A DNA stretch of 64,000 bases, taken from assembly GCA_034670025.1 (NCBI GenBank), contig JAXMOE010000004.1, positions 186,001 to 250,000 of the forward strand, given 5' to 3'. A model generated the notes under the pieces. That model ran no database searches and was not told the origin of the DNA. It saw only the letters and a list, made by a program, of their open reading frames with translations. Below, piece after piece: positions 41,223 to 50,144 of the stretch. Origin of the DNA: PGYR01 sp034670025. GTDB lineage: Bacteria; Bacteroidota; Ignavibacteria; Kapaibacteriales; UBA2268. The first letter of the stretch is position 1; every line of letters starts with the position of its first letter. The position numbers and the translations under genes were made by a program.

Positions 41223-41994
41223 TAGAATAAAATATCTCCCATTTTTACTAATAGCCCTCTTAGTAGGAGAGCTAAAATCTGAGCAGTTCCACTTGCGAGA
41301 AATGGTTTATGTTTCCGCTGGTGGAGTTTATGGAGCAAGCTCGGCAGAGTTTATGTCTATTTATGAGAACCAAATCGGTGGGAACAACGTCAACTTCAAA
41401 CACACTCCTGCGTTCGGATTGGGGCTAAAAGCTTGGATAAACGATAATTACAGAGTTAGCTTACACTCCGAGTATTTTGATTCCAAATTGCAAGACAGCT
41501 ATTTTGAATTTGACTCACTGCAACTTGGAACAGTAGAGCGAAATATCATTCAAAAAATAGAATCCACTACTATACCAATTATCGCCTCAATAGACTACAT
41601 ACCAATAGAACAACAGTTCAAAACTTACCTGACTTTTGGTGCAGGAGTAGCTATATCAAAAGTAAAATGGCAAGAAAACGTAAGCAGCAGCAGAGTAAGT
41701 GATTTCAGAACAGGTGGCACACACTACAACACAACAGACATAGTGCCAATGCTACGTGGAGGTTTGGGGGTAGAATTAGACTTTGACAAACCAGTGGCAG
41801 GCGAAGTAATTGGTAGTCTCACCTTTGAACTCACATATTCCTATATGTTCAGAAATTTGGCAATGTATGATAATATTAAAAATCAATTGGACGATGAATC
41901 GTTTACATTACCAAATACCGTTGAGTTCTTACCAGGATATTTATCACTAAAATTACAATTCGGTATAGAATATTTCCAAACAATTGGTAAATAA
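41212..41994 (+). CDS. Outer-membrane beta-barrel protein
   Basis: About 260 residues with a signal-like N-terminus (IKYLPFLLIALLVGELKS) and alternating amphipathic strands ending in an aromatic-rich C-terminus (SLKLQFGIEYFQTIGK), as in the 8- to 10-strand barrels. The only start that retains the signal region is TTG at 41212, which overlaps accD by 11 bases; no ATG or GTG is available in frame there. Function is unknown. The hpf gene follows after 67 bases. Confidence 0.7.
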   Translation: MVSDRIKYLPFLLIALLVGELKSEQFHLREMVYVSAGGVYGASSAEFMSIYENQIGGNNVNFKHTPAFGLGLKAWINDNYRVSLHSEYFDSKLQDSYFEFDSLQLGTVERNIIQKIESTTIPIIASIDYIPIEQQFKTYLTFGAGVAISKVKWQENVSSSRVSDFRTGGTHYNTTDIVPMLRGGLGVELDFDKPVAGEVIGSLTFELTYSYMFRNLAMYDNIKNQLDDESFTLPNTVEFLPGYLSLKLQFGIEYFQTIGK

Positions 41995-42061
41995 TCAAAA
42001 TTTGATTAGATTGTTTTGGTCACAGTTCTTTAAATTAATACATAATGCTAAGGAGGCAAAC

Positions 42062-42394
42062 ATGACTACGGAAGTAACATTCAGACACTTTAAATCGAAA
42101 CACCCACAATTACACGACATGGCTTTGGAAGCAGCCGATGGGTTCACTCAATTCAATGGCTCTATTTTGAGTACTCACGTAGAGTTCATCAATGAATCAG
42201 AAGAAAAAGTAGTGAAATTCACTGTCAACGCTAATGGTAAAGTGTTAGTGTCGAACGACAAAACAGATGATTTCAAAAAGAGTTTAGCTGGAGCTGAAGA
42301 CAAATTAATTAGACAATTAAGAAAGTTGAAAACTAAGCAACAAGATCACGATCACGAACGATTTGAACCAGAAACAGACAAGCCTGAATATTAA
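42062..42394 (+). CDS. hpf: Ribosome hibernation promoting factor, short form
   Basis: A 110-residue protein of the HPF/RaiA family, which binds the decoding region of the 30S subunit in stationary phase and aids ribosome dimerisation. The family pattern is visible: an N-terminal strand (TEVTFRHFKS), the STHVEF strand, and the basic helix AEDKLIRQLRKLKTKQ. The open frame extends upstream, but AAGGAGG seven bases before the ATG at 42062 decides the start. The C-terminus is short and acidic, so it is the short form. It is followed by a terminator and then hprK, an order also seen in other phyla. Confidence 0.78.
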   Translation: MTTEVTFRHFKSKHPQLHDMALEAADGFTQFNGSILSTHVEFINESEEKVVKFTVNANGKVLVSNDKTDDFKKSLAGAEDKLIRQLRKLKTKQQDHDHERFEPETDKPEY

Positions 42395-42415
42395 ATCGAA
42401 ATATTTTTTTCAGTA

Positions 42416-42446
42416 GGAGGTATATTTATTTATACCTCCCTTTTTT
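42416..42446 (+). terminator. Intrinsic terminator between hpf and hprK
   Basis: A perfect 9-bp stem GGAGGTATA / TATACCTCC with a TTTATT loop is followed by CTTTTTT. Note that the left arm, AGGAGG, could also act as an SD sequence, but it is too far from the hprK ATG (42462) for this. Confidence 0.85.
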
Positions 42447-42461
42447 ATTATAATTGATAAT

Positions 42462-43472
42462 ATGTTTGACAAACTAAAAGAAATAAGAAAAAAAGAAGTA
42501 GAAGTTTCTGCTATCCTCAAATCACCAGTAAAGTTAAAAAACTTAACTGGCGAAATTGGTTTGGAAAACGTAATATCAGAAGCACACGTACACAGACCCC
42601 AACTCGCACTCGCTGGCTTTACTGATTTGTTCAACTATTCCGATGTTCAGATAATAGGCAACACCGAGATTTATTATCTCAAATCTATCGGAGCTGTAAA
42701 AGCAAAAGAAAGTTTTAACAACATTGTGAAGTTTGACATTCCTTGCCTTATCGTTACTAACAACAACGATTTGGAAGATGATTACATAGACATAGCAAAA
42801 CAAAATAATGTTCCTGTATTCAAAACTGAGTTAGATACTACAACAGCAATTTCAGTTCTATCTGTATTCTTGAACGATATGTTCTCTCCTCACGTCAACT
42901 TACACGGCTCATTTATTGATGTATATGGAGTAGGGTTACTGTTCACAGGTGGTAGCGGAATAGGTAAAAGTGAAATTGCTCTTGATTTGGTAGAGCGTGG
43001 GCATCGGTTAGTAGCAGACGATGTGGTAATACTCAACAACAACACTGGCACTGCACTAATGGGGACTGGCACAAACTTAGTCCAACACTTTATGGAAATC
43101 CGTGGGCTTGGGATAATAGATGTGAGGCGAATGTTCGGTATCCGCTCTATTCGTTACCAAAAAAGATTAGAAATAATAGTAGAGTTAGAAGTTTGGGACA
43201 GTAAGGGCGATTATACCAGAACGGGACTGGAAGAAAAACACACTCAAATACTTGGTGTGGACATTATGACAGTCAAACTCCCAATATTCCCAGGTAAAAA
43301 CATAACGGTGATTGCTGAAACTATTGCACTAAACTACTTACTCAAAACGTATGGGTATAATGCTTCGGAAGTTTTCACAAATAAGTTAAATGAAACTATT
43401 CTTAATAAAAGCACTAAGAAAAATAATATAGATGATAGAATAATAAACTATTTCCAAGGTGACTTGGAATAA
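42462..43472 (+). CDS. hprK: HPr kinase/phosphorylase
   Basis: A 336-residue protein matching HprK, which phosphorylates and dephosphorylates Ser in the HPr protein of the sugar phosphotransferase system. It has the N-terminal domain (about 1-130), the Walker A loop GGSGIGKSE, the catalytic DD pair in VADDVV, and the family signature MEIRGLGIIDVRRMFG. Length is close to usual (about 310-340). HPr and PTS enzymes are not in the window; in several Gram-negative groups HprK works with an incomplete PTS in regulation. It follows the hpf terminator by 15 bases and the DsbD-like gene begins 13 bases after its stop. Confidence 0.95.
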   Translation: MFDKLKEIRKKEVEVSAILKSPVKLKNLTGEIGLENVISEAHVHRPQLALAGFTDLFNYSDVQIIGNTEIYYLKSIGAVKAKESFNNIVKFDIPCLIVTNNNDLEDDYIDIAKQNNVPVFKTELDTTTAISVLSVFLNDMFSPHVNLHGSFIDVYGVGLLFTGGSGIGKSEIALDLVERGHRLVADDVVILNNNTGTALMGTGTNLVQHFMEIRGLGIIDVRRMFGIRSIRYQKRLEIIVELEVWDSKGDYTRTGLEEKHTQILGVDIMTVKLPIFPGKNITVIAETIALNYLLKTYGYNASEVFTNKLNETILNKSTKKNNIDDRIINYFQGDLE

Positions 43473-43485
43473 AGAGAGACACTTT

Positions 43486-45438
43486 ATGAAAAAAATAATA
43501 ATCCCGTTAATTCTGTTTTTTGCACTATTTGCAAATTCACACTCACAACAAGGCAGCGAACACCTAAAACTCGACGCTCAACCATCACAAACTGAAGTAA
43601 AAGAAGGAGATGAGTTCTTCTTGAAATTCAATTTTGATGTTGCAAAGCATTGGTACACCTACGATTTTGTAATGCAGGTAAGCGATGAAGGTATTGGGCC
43701 AATGGAAACACAATTGGCAATACTCAGTGAGGAAATGGCAGAAATAAATGGCGAAATTATTAAGCCAACCCCAGAGAAGAAATTCGACGAAGGATTCCAA
43801 TTCGATGTTACTTATTACAAAGGTAACTTTGATGTAATATTACCAGTCAAAGCTCTGAAAGACATCAACTTTGAATCAGACGAGATGATGGTAGAAGTTT
43901 ACATTCAACTTTGTGATACCACACGATGCTTACCTCCTGAACCTTATGAGTTAAAAGTTGGTAACGAAGTATTTTCTCCTCAAGACTATGATTTCTTTGT
44001 TAACAGAAACGAAGCCGCATTAGAAGGCACTGATGATAAGAAAGAAGTAATAGTAACAGAGTCGAGTGCAGAAATAGAAGAAACAAAGAAGAAAGGCATT
44101 TGGTCATTCCTTTGGTTTTCTATGTTAGCAGGGGCGGCTGCATTGCTAACTCCTTGCGTGTTCCCAATGATTCCGATTACTGTATCATTCTTTACAAAAA
44201 GAGCAGAAAATTCTAAAGCAAAAGGACTAAGAGATTCAACAATCTACGCTTTGGGTATTATTATCACATTCACAGGTATTGGGTTTGCATTAGCGGCTAT
44301 ATTAGGGCCATCCGGTATTCGTGACTTTGCCGCCGATGGGTGGGTAAATATGTTCATCGCAGCCATATTTATTGTATTTGCATTGAATCTATTCGGTGCA
44401 TTTGAAATACAACTACCTACTGGTATGATGAACAAGCTGAATAAGAAAACTCAAGGTGCTGGCATAGGGTCTATTCTTGTTATGGGGCTTGTGTTCTCAC
44501 TTACTTCATTTACTTGTACTGTGCCGTTTGTTGGTTCAGCATTGATTTCGGCAACTGGTGGTGAGTGGTTCTATCCCGTTATAGGTATGTTAGGATTCTC
44601 TACCGTATTCGCACTCCCGTTCTTCATCTTTGCACTAATTCCTTCGGCTATGAACAAGCTACCAAAAGCTGGCGGTTGGATGAACAACGTAAAAGTAATT
44701 ATGGGATTCTTAGAAGTAGCAGCCGCAGTCAAGTTCATTTCCAATGCTGATTTGGTTTGGGAATGGGGAATTATGCCAAGAGACTTCTTCCTTGCAATAT
44801 GGATTATATGTGGTATCCTTATAGTTGCTTACCTTTTAGGTGCATTCCGTATGAAATTAGATTCTGAAATATCAACACTAAGCGCAGCAAGAATCGTTTG
44901 GGCGATTATATTTGGGTCAATCACTGTTTACCTAATTCCAGGTATGTTCGGTAAAGGTCTTGGTGAATTAGATGCATTCTTGCCACCAAAAGGTTACCTG
45001 AACGCAAGTGCAGCATCAGTCTCATCAGCAAGTGGTGGTGATATGTTTGGAGGTGGTACAAATGCAAAAAAATCTGTCTGGTATAATAATTATGAAGAAG
45101 CACTTGCAATAGCTAAAGAAGAAAACAAACCTATTTTTGTAGATTTCACTGGTTGGACTTGTACTAACTGTAGATGGATGGAATCGAACGTATTCCCTCT
45201 ACCAGAAGTACAGGAATATTTCTCAGGGATGATAAACGTGAAGCTATATACGGACAGAAGAAAAGAACCCGAGTTGAGTAACAAGAACTTTCAGGAAGAA
45301 AGATTCAACTCAATCGAATTGCCACTATATGTGATATTAACTCCCGATGAGGAGCTAATCGGTACAAAAGCATTCACTCGTGATTTGCAAGAGTTCTTAG
45401 ACTTTTTAGACAAAGGAAAGCAGTCAATCGGCAGTTAG
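43486..45438 (+). CDS. dsbD: DsbD-like thiol:disulfide interchange protein
   Basis: A 650-residue membrane protein that passes electrons from cytoplasmic thioredoxin to the periplasm. It has a signal peptide (ending SHSQQ), an N-terminal domain with a Cys pair (IQLCDTTRCLPP), a membrane core of about eight helices with Cys in TPCVFPMIP and in FTCTVPFVG, and a C-terminal thioredoxin-like domain with active site GWTCTNCRWM. All three Cys pairs expected in DsbD are present. The frame opens at a GTG at 43459, but the ATG at 43486 gives the signal peptide. The TlpA-like proteins at 37127 and 58752 are possible partners. Confidence 0.92.
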   Translation: MKKIIIPLILFFALFANSHSQQGSEHLKLDAQPSQTEVKEGDEFFLKFNFDVAKHWYTYDFVMQVSDEGIGPMETQLAILSEEMAEINGEIIKPTPEKKFDEGFQFDVTYYKGNFDVILPVKALKDINFESDEMMVEVYIQLCDTTRCLPPEPYELKVGNEVFSPQDYDFFVNRNEAALEGTDDKKEVIVTESSAEIEETKKKGIWSFLWFSMLAGAAALLTPCVFPMIPITVSFFTKRAENSKAKGLRDSTIYALGIIITFTGIGFALAAILGPSGIRDFAADGWVNMFIAAIFIVFALNLFGAFEIQLPTGMMNKLNKKTQGAGIGSILVMGLVFSLTSFTCTVPFVGSALISATGGEWFYPVIGMLGFSTVFALPFFIFALIPSAMNKLPKAGGWMNNVKVIMGFLEVAAAVKFISNADLVWEWGIMPRDFFLAIWIICGILIVAYLLGAFRMKLDSEISTLSAARIVWAIIFGSITVYLIPGMFGKGLGELDAFLPPKGYLNASAASVSSASGGDMFGGGTNAKKSVWYNNYEEALAIAKEENKPIFVDFTGWTCTNCRWMESNVFPLPEVQEYFSGMINVKLYTDRRKEPELSNKNFQEERFNSIELPLYVILTPDEELIGTKAFTRDLQEFLDFLDKGKQSIGS

Positions 45439-45459
45439 CCACAGTATAATTAGAAATTT

Positions 45460-46356
45460 TTACAGCCCTTCTACAAATCTAGTATCTTCGTTATACTTTG
45501 TAGTGGGGCTTTTTACTACCATATTATCAATCAATCTTGTCTTACCCAATATAGCACCTATAAGTAATACTATCTTCTCCCCTTCCTCGAACACAGTTGG
45601 TTCAGCCATATCATCGCCATTGGCAGATACTGCATAATCAACTTTCAATGTATCCAGTCTGCGAAGCCTTTCAAGCAAGAAAGCATTGATTAATTTTCTA
45701 TTTCTCTCGCCTTTATCTATGTATTCTTTAGTTGCGAGTAGTGATTGGTGTAATATCTTAGCGTTGTCTTTCTGCTCTTCAGTCAGGTATTTGTTCCTCG
45801 AACTCATAGCCAAGCCATTTTGTTCGCGAACTATAGGAGCAATAACTATATTGACACCATATTTCATATTAGATTCCAATCTCTTCACTACCAAACTTTG
45901 CTGGTAATCCTTTTGACCAAAGAAAGCATGAGTTGGAATAGCCGCATTGAACAGCTTTGCAACTACTGTAGCCACACCATCGAAAAAGTGGGGGCGTGGT
46001 TTCCCTTCGAATATATATGCTAATTCACCAACAGACACAGTAGTGGTATGTAGTTCATCATACATCTCATCTCTGCTCGGAGCAAACAGCACATCGGAGC
46101 CAGCTTTCTTGGCAATATTATAATCGTGCTCAAAATCCCTGGGGTAAGAATCGTAATCTTCGTGGGGAGCAAACTGAGTTGGATTTACAAATAGAGTCGT
46201 TATCACAATGTCGCATTGCTCAATGGCTAACTCAACCAAAGAAGCATGACCAGCGTGGAGAGAACCCATAGTAGGTACAAGCCCAACCGAATTGCCTTCA
46301 CTTCTTTGCTTTATTGAATATTCACGCAACTCGTTGATTTCCCTAATTACCTTCAT
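45460..46356 (-). CDS. panC: Pantothenate synthetase
   Basis: A 298-residue enzyme that joins pantoate and beta-alanine with ATP in coenzyme A synthesis. The HIGH-like motif is PTMGSLHAGH, the substrate segment FVNPTQFAPHEDYDSYPRD is intact, FFGQKDYQQ is the usual nucleotide-site block, and SSRNKYL is the KMSKS-like loop. Length is normal. Its ATG overlaps the stop of the IMPACT-family gene by four bases. It converges on the DsbD-like gene with only 21 bases between stops. Confidence 0.96.
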   Translation of the reverse strand: MKVIREINELREYSIKQRSEGNSVGLVPTMGSLHAGHASLVELAIEQCDIVITTLFVNPTQFAPHEDYDSYPRDFEHDYNIAKKAGSDVLFAPSRDEMYDELHTTTVSVGELAYIFEGKPRPHFFDGVATVVAKLFNAAIPTHAFFGQKDYQQSLVVKRLESNMKYGVNIVIAPIVREQNGLAMSSRNKYLTEEQKDNAKILHQSLLATKEYIDKGERNRKLINAFLLERLRRLDTLKVDYAVSANGDDMAEPTVFEEGEKIVLLIGAILGKTRLIDNMVVKSPTTKYNEDTRFVEGL

Positions 46357-46955
46357 TGTACCTCTCTGCTGCCCGACCTATCTGCCGTCATTTCTGTTAT
46401 TTTTTTTCTAAATTCATCTACTTTTGAAACTGGTATATCAGCCACTATCTCAATAGTATCAGTGTAAACTTCCTCGAACGAAACCGCATACTCATCTAAC
46501 AATCTCTTGATTGTATTTATATCATCGTAAGTAGTGAACACATTTACTTTCTTAGTAATATCTATTTTCTTTCGAACACAAGTTTTTATCACTTCTTCTG
46601 CTGTACCACCATAAGCTCTAGCCAAACCGCCAACACCCAGCTTTGTGCCACCATAGAAACGAGTCACAACGACCAACACATCAGATATTTTATACTTTTT
46701 TATAGCGAATAGTATTGGGTTTCCAGCTGAGCCGTTTGGTTCACCATCATCATTAGCCCTGTATTCCAATCCATCTGAACCAATAATATAGGCATAGCAA
46801 TTGTGGGTTGCGTCATAGTGTTCTTTACGTACTTTTCGCAAAAACTCGTCAGCCTCTTCTTTAGAATCAATTGGAAATATAGCAGCAACAAATCTGCTTC
46901 CCTTTATCTTATCTTCGTAAGTCTTTGGCTCTGCTATTGTATAGTAATAATCCAT
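46353..46955 (-). CDS. IMPACT/YigZ family protein
   Basis: A 200-residue protein of the UPF0029/YigZ family. The signature region reads RANDDGEPNGSAGNPIL and the following RFYGGTKLGVGGLARAYG is the conserved core; the C-terminal 70 residues form the small ferredoxin-like DUF1949 domain. The role in bacteria is not settled; in eukaryotes the IMPACT relative regulates GCN2. It is coupled to panC by a four-base overlap and starts 1 base after the stop of the PAP2 gene. Confidence 0.92.
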   Translation of the reverse strand: MDYYYTIAEPKTYEDKIKGSRFVAAIFPIDSKEEADEFLRKVRKEHYDATHNCYAYIIGSDGLEYRANDDGEPNGSAGNPILFAIKKYKISDVLVVVTRFYGGTKLGVGGLARAYGGTAEEVIKTCVRKKIDITKKVNVFTTYDDINTIKRLLDEYAVSFEEVYTDTIEIVADIPVSKVDEFRKKITEMTADRSGSREVQ

Positions 46956-46956
46956 A

Positions 46957-47892
46957 TCACTTAGATTTATAAAATCCTTTGTTCCTTAAAAATTGTTCAA
47001 TCTTTGGTTCTAGCCAAAGTGTAAGTAGTGCAAATGCGATACCTGCTATAACGTCAACTACATAGTGGTAGCGGAGATAAATAGTTGAAAATATCAAACT
47101 ACACCCAATTACCAACACAAACCACTTGTATTTAGATTTGAATTGGAATGCCAGCACCATAGTTATAAAAGTCATCATAGTGTGACCACTGGGCATACAA
47201 TCTCTGTTAACTATATCAGCTGGATTTGCCATTCCTGGCATTACCCCACCACCGGCATTGACCATATCTCTGAATGTATTAGTAAGCCACAACCCCGGCA
47301 GTTCAGCATTTAAACTACCAAAATCATGGATGATAAAACGAGGACCAATTGCTGGCATAAAGAAATAAAGCAAATAGGAAACAAAAAATCCAAATATTAC
47401 CATTCGGGCGAATTCAAAAAATTTATCATCTTCTCTGTTCGTAAATTCAACTCCCAAAATAAATGGAAGTACGTAGAACATCATATAAGTAATCTGCAGA
47501 TACTCCGTTAGCAATGGGAATGAGAACTGAGCCATCCATTCCGTAGGGTTAACCCCGAATAAGAAATAATCCCATTCTATAAGGAGTAAATCGTAATCGT
47601 TAGGATTAACTAAGGGGATAAACAGGTGTATATTGCTGTAAATAAAGAATATAATTGGCATTATGTACAGCCGTCTAACCAGCTGAAACACCTTACCTCC
47701 CCTATACTTACTACTAAAGATAGCAAAAGAAACGACAGCAACTGAAACTACAAGATAAGACAGTACATTCAAAAAAGGAGTTTCTAACTGACCCCAAAAC
47801 ACAAGGCTCAGGATAGTATAAAGCACCAGCATACCCAGCGTATAGGCATCAGTAATGGTTAGTACATTTACTATATTTTTAATCTTATCCAA
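46957..47892 (-). CDS. PAP2-superfamily membrane phosphatase
   Basis: A 311-residue protein with about six membrane helices. The PAP2 active-site motifs are present in order: PSGHT (in RDCMPSGHTMM) and the YLRYHYVVDVIAG motif with the catalytic His and Asp. The arrangement resembles the Aur1/inositol-phosphoceramide-synthase-like branch and some lipid-phosphate phosphatases; the substrate is not predictable. The only usable start is TTG at 47892, which overlaps the rsmA stop by 8 bases; the next ATG would cut into the first helix. Confidence 0.88.
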   Translation of the reverse strand: MDKIKNIVNVLTITDAYTLGMLVLYTILSLVFWGQLETPFLNVLSYLVVSVAVVSFAIFSSKYRGGKVFQLVRRLYIMPIIFFIYSNIHLFIPLVNPNDYDLLLIEWDYFLFGVNPTEWMAQFSFPLLTEYLQITYMMFYVLPFILGVEFTNREDDKFFEFARMVIFGFFVSYLLYFFMPAIGPRFIIHDFGSLNAELPGLWLTNTFRDMVNAGGGVMPGMANPADIVNRDCMPSGHTMMTFITMVLAFQFKSKYKWFVLVIGCSLIFSTIYLRYHYVVDVIAGIAFALLTLWLEPKIEQFLRNKGFYKSK

Positions 47893-48688
47893 TATTACGT
47901 TCTGTTACGCTTTCATATAATAATTTAAAATCTTCTAATGTCAGATTTTCAGCACGCAAATTTAACATTTCTTTTATATTTTTATCTAAACTTGGGTCAT
48001 CAACGAATTGCTTGTAATCTTCCTTTGAATTGAAATAAGATTTTATTGAATTAGATAGCTTTTTTCTTCTATTGTTGAACGACGCTTTGATAAACCTGTG
48101 TAATTTATAATCAAACTTACCTTTATCAAAAGTAATTTTCACAACAGAAGAAGTCACCTTGGGTGGTGGTTTGAACGCTGAAGCTGGTACATCGAATAGC
48201 TTTTCTGAAGTGCCACACATCAAAATAGCTAGAGTAAGAATGCCGTATTCACGAGAATTAGGCCCCGAGACTATCCTGTCAGCTAACTCTTTTTGTATCA
48301 TAAAAGTGAAGCTTTCTATTTTGTCAGAATGTTCTAATAATTTAAAAATAATCTGGGTTGAAATATAGTAAGGCAGATTCCCAATTATCTTGGCTTTTTT
48401 GTCATCTTTCAATAGTTCAGACATATCCTGCTTTAGTATATCTATGTTTATAATATTGAGCTTAGGATATTTCTTAGCTAATATTCTGACTGCCCTCTGG
48501 TCTATTTCTATACATACCAAATCATCAGTCAAATCAATCAAATACTTAGTCAAAGCCCCAGTACCAGGTCCAATCTCTATCAAATAGTCACCTTCTTGAA
48601 CTTCTGGTGCTTCTGCAATTCTTTGCGAAACAGACTCATCAATCAAGAAGTTCTGCCCTAATGATTTTTTATGTTTTATTTTATCCAA
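47885..48688 (-). CDS. rsmA: 16S rRNA dimethyladenosine transferase
   Basis: A 267-residue KsgA-family methyltransferase that dimethylates two adjacent adenines near the 3' end of 16S rRNA. It has the N-terminal KKSLGQNFL, the SAM-binding motif IGPGTGALT and the catalytic NLPYYIS. Length is normal. The start must be near the KSLGQNF block and only a TTG at 48688 is available; it lies 6 bases after the stop of the HIT gene, with an AGGGAAG site ahead. Its end overlaps the PAP2 gene. Confidence 0.95.
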   Translation of the reverse strand: MDKIKHKKSLGQNFLIDESVSQRIAEAPEVQEGDYLIEIGPGTGALTKYLIDLTDDLVCIEIDQRAVRILAKKYPKLNIINIDILKQDMSELLKDDKKAKIIGNLPYYISTQIIFKLLEHSDKIESFTFMIQKELADRIVSGPNSREYGILTLAILMCGTSEKLFDVPASAFKPPPKVTSSVVKITFDKGKFDYKLHRFIKASFNNRRKKLSNSIKSYFNSKEDYKQFVDDPSLDKNIKEMLNLRAENLTLEDFKLLYESVTERNIG

Positions 48689-48694
48689 ACTTCC

Positions 48695-49195
48695 CTATCT
48701 GTGTTTTTCGAATGCTACGATTAATTTATTTCTCGAATCTTCCATAGATTCATTTATTACTTTGTAATCACCGACAACAGCCGTGAAATTAGTGTCACCA
48801 CTCCACCTCGGTACTACATGAAAGTGCAAATGCCCCGGCAAACCAGCCCCCGATGCTGCTCCAGAGTTTAGTCCAACATTATAGCCCTGAGGACTAAATG
48901 CCTCTTCTATAACTATTGTAGAAAGGTTAATCACCTCCATCAGTTCTGCTCTTGTTTCTGCACTAAGATCTGACAAACTCGGCTTATGTTCCAACGGGGT
49001 TATGAGCAGATGACCACTATTATAAGGGTATCTATTCATAAGCACAAAGGCATTGTCAAAGCGAGCTATTACCAAATTTTCTTCATCTTCATCAGGGTTT
49101 TCAATAGCGTGGCAAACAAAACATTCGTCTATTTGTTTCTTATTTTTGAAAGAACCAATATACTTTGATCTCCACGGCGACCACATCTGTTCCAT
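48695..49195 (-). CDS. HIT-family nucleotide hydrolase
   Basis: A 166-residue protein of the histidine triad family. The triad is HLHFHVVPRW; an N-terminal CFVC (residues 28-31) is half of the zinc site found in the Ap4A-hydrolase/phosphorylase-like branch. It probably cleaves dinucleoside polyphosphates or adenylated intermediates. It heads a tight run with rsmA, PAP2, the IMPACT gene and panC on the minus strand. Confidence 0.93.
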   Translation of the reverse strand: MEQMWSPWRSKYIGSFKNKKQIDECFVCHAIENPDEDEENLVIARFDNAFVLMNRYPYNSGHLLITPLEHKPSLSDLSAETRAELMEVINLSTIVIEEAFSPQGYNVGLNSGAASGAGLPGHLHFHVVPRWSGDTNFTAVVGDYKVINESMEDSRNKLIVAFEKHR

Positions 49196-49235
49196 TATTC
49201 TATTGCTGTTTTTGATTAATAATTATGCTAAATAT

Positions 49236-49274
49236 AAAAAAAATGCTTGTAATTTTAGTCAAACTACAAGCATT
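49236..49274 (-). terminator. Intrinsic terminator of the 49298-50131 gene
   Basis: On the minus strand a perfect 10-bp stem AATGCTTGTA / TACAAGCATT with a 13-base loop runs into a T tract. It lies 23 bases after the stop of the barrel gene, between it and the HIT gene. Confidence 0.85.
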
Positions 49275-49297
49275 AGTAAATTTACTTTTATTCAAAT

Positions 49298-50131
49298 TTA
49301 GAATATAGTAGATGGGAATCTAATATCAACACCAAATTGCATTGCACTTACTCTCCAGTCATCGTCAGCAGACAAGTTAGTAACACCAAAGTTATAGTTG
49401 AAATTAGGTACAACATACATACCGTTATTTAAAATAATCTCATATTGAACACCAAATTTTAAACCGAAACGGAATGCTTCTGAATTTTCTATTTCGCCGT
49501 CTTTTACGATTAGCGTTCTACCATCATCAGAATAAGTCGCACCAGCTTCTTGTTCAAATCTTGCATTATCTGGAGTAACCAATTGAAACAACTGATTTTG
49601 GTCTTTAGTCATAGCAAAATCAAATGTTGGACCTACGATTACACCAAATTCAGTGTCAAACAAATTCAACTTGTACTGAGCTTCAAATGTTATCATATCA
49701 TAAACAACTTCATTTACGTGATTAGTTGAACTATTAACTATTTCCGATTCGCCAGTATCAGTATTTATTAAGTTAGATGGGTATTCATCACCAGTAACTT
49801 CAAAATTCGCTGGCATAGAGTTATAAAGCAATCTTGCAATTATTGACTGAGTTGAATTTTTTGCTCCACCAAGTAGATATTCAAATGATATACCAAAAAA
49901 GTAACCATTGGCAGACCCATTTTCAAATACTGGACAAAGAAAGTCTTGCTCACCAAACGAACTCAATTCGGCAGAGTGAAGTACCCTATTATAACCTACT
50001 ACAGGACCAAAATAAAATGGTATTGCCTCTTTCTGAGGTGCTAAGGGGTTATTTTGACCAAACGAAGGTGCCGTTCCAGCCATAATTATTATAAAAATTG
50101 TCAGTGTAAACTTTTGTAAACCATTGGACAT
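49298..50131 (-). CDS. Outer-membrane beta-barrel protein
   Basis: A 277-residue protein with a signal peptide (to about residue 25, PSFGQ) followed by alternating strands such as YFFGISFEYLLGG, ITFEAQYKLNLF, RFGLKFGVQYEI and YVVPNFNYNFGVT, typical of an outer-membrane barrel of 8 to 10 strands. The end, MQFGVDIRFPSTIF, has the terminal Phe preferred by the BAM complex. It starts 13 bases after the IgGFc-binding-like gene and ends at a terminator, so the pair may be co-expressed. Ligand unknown. Confidence 0.8.
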   Translation of the reverse strand: MSNGLQKFTLTIFIIIMAGTAPSFGQNNPLAPQKEAIPFYFGPVVGYNRVLHSAELSSFGEQDFLCPVFENGSANGYFFGISFEYLLGGAKNSTQSIIARLLYNSMPANFEVTGDEYPSNLINTDTGESEIVNSSTNHVNEVVYDMITFEAQYKLNLFDTEFGVIVGPTFDFAMTKDQNQLFQLVTPDNARFEQEAGATYSDDGRTLIVKDGEIENSEAFRFGLKFGVQYEIILNNGMYVVPNFNYNFGVTNLSADDDWRVSAMQFGVDIRFPSTIF

Positions 50132-50144
50132 AATTTAAACCTTG

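Noticed and set aside
41984..42061. Extended hpf starting upstream at 41984
   Set aside because: AAGGAGG at the right distance marks the ATG at 42062, and the added residues overlap the previous gene and do not resemble HPF.
43459..43485. Extended DsbD-like protein starting at GTG 43459
   Set aside because: The extension lies in the hprK end and would bury the signal peptide; the ATG at 43486 is natural.
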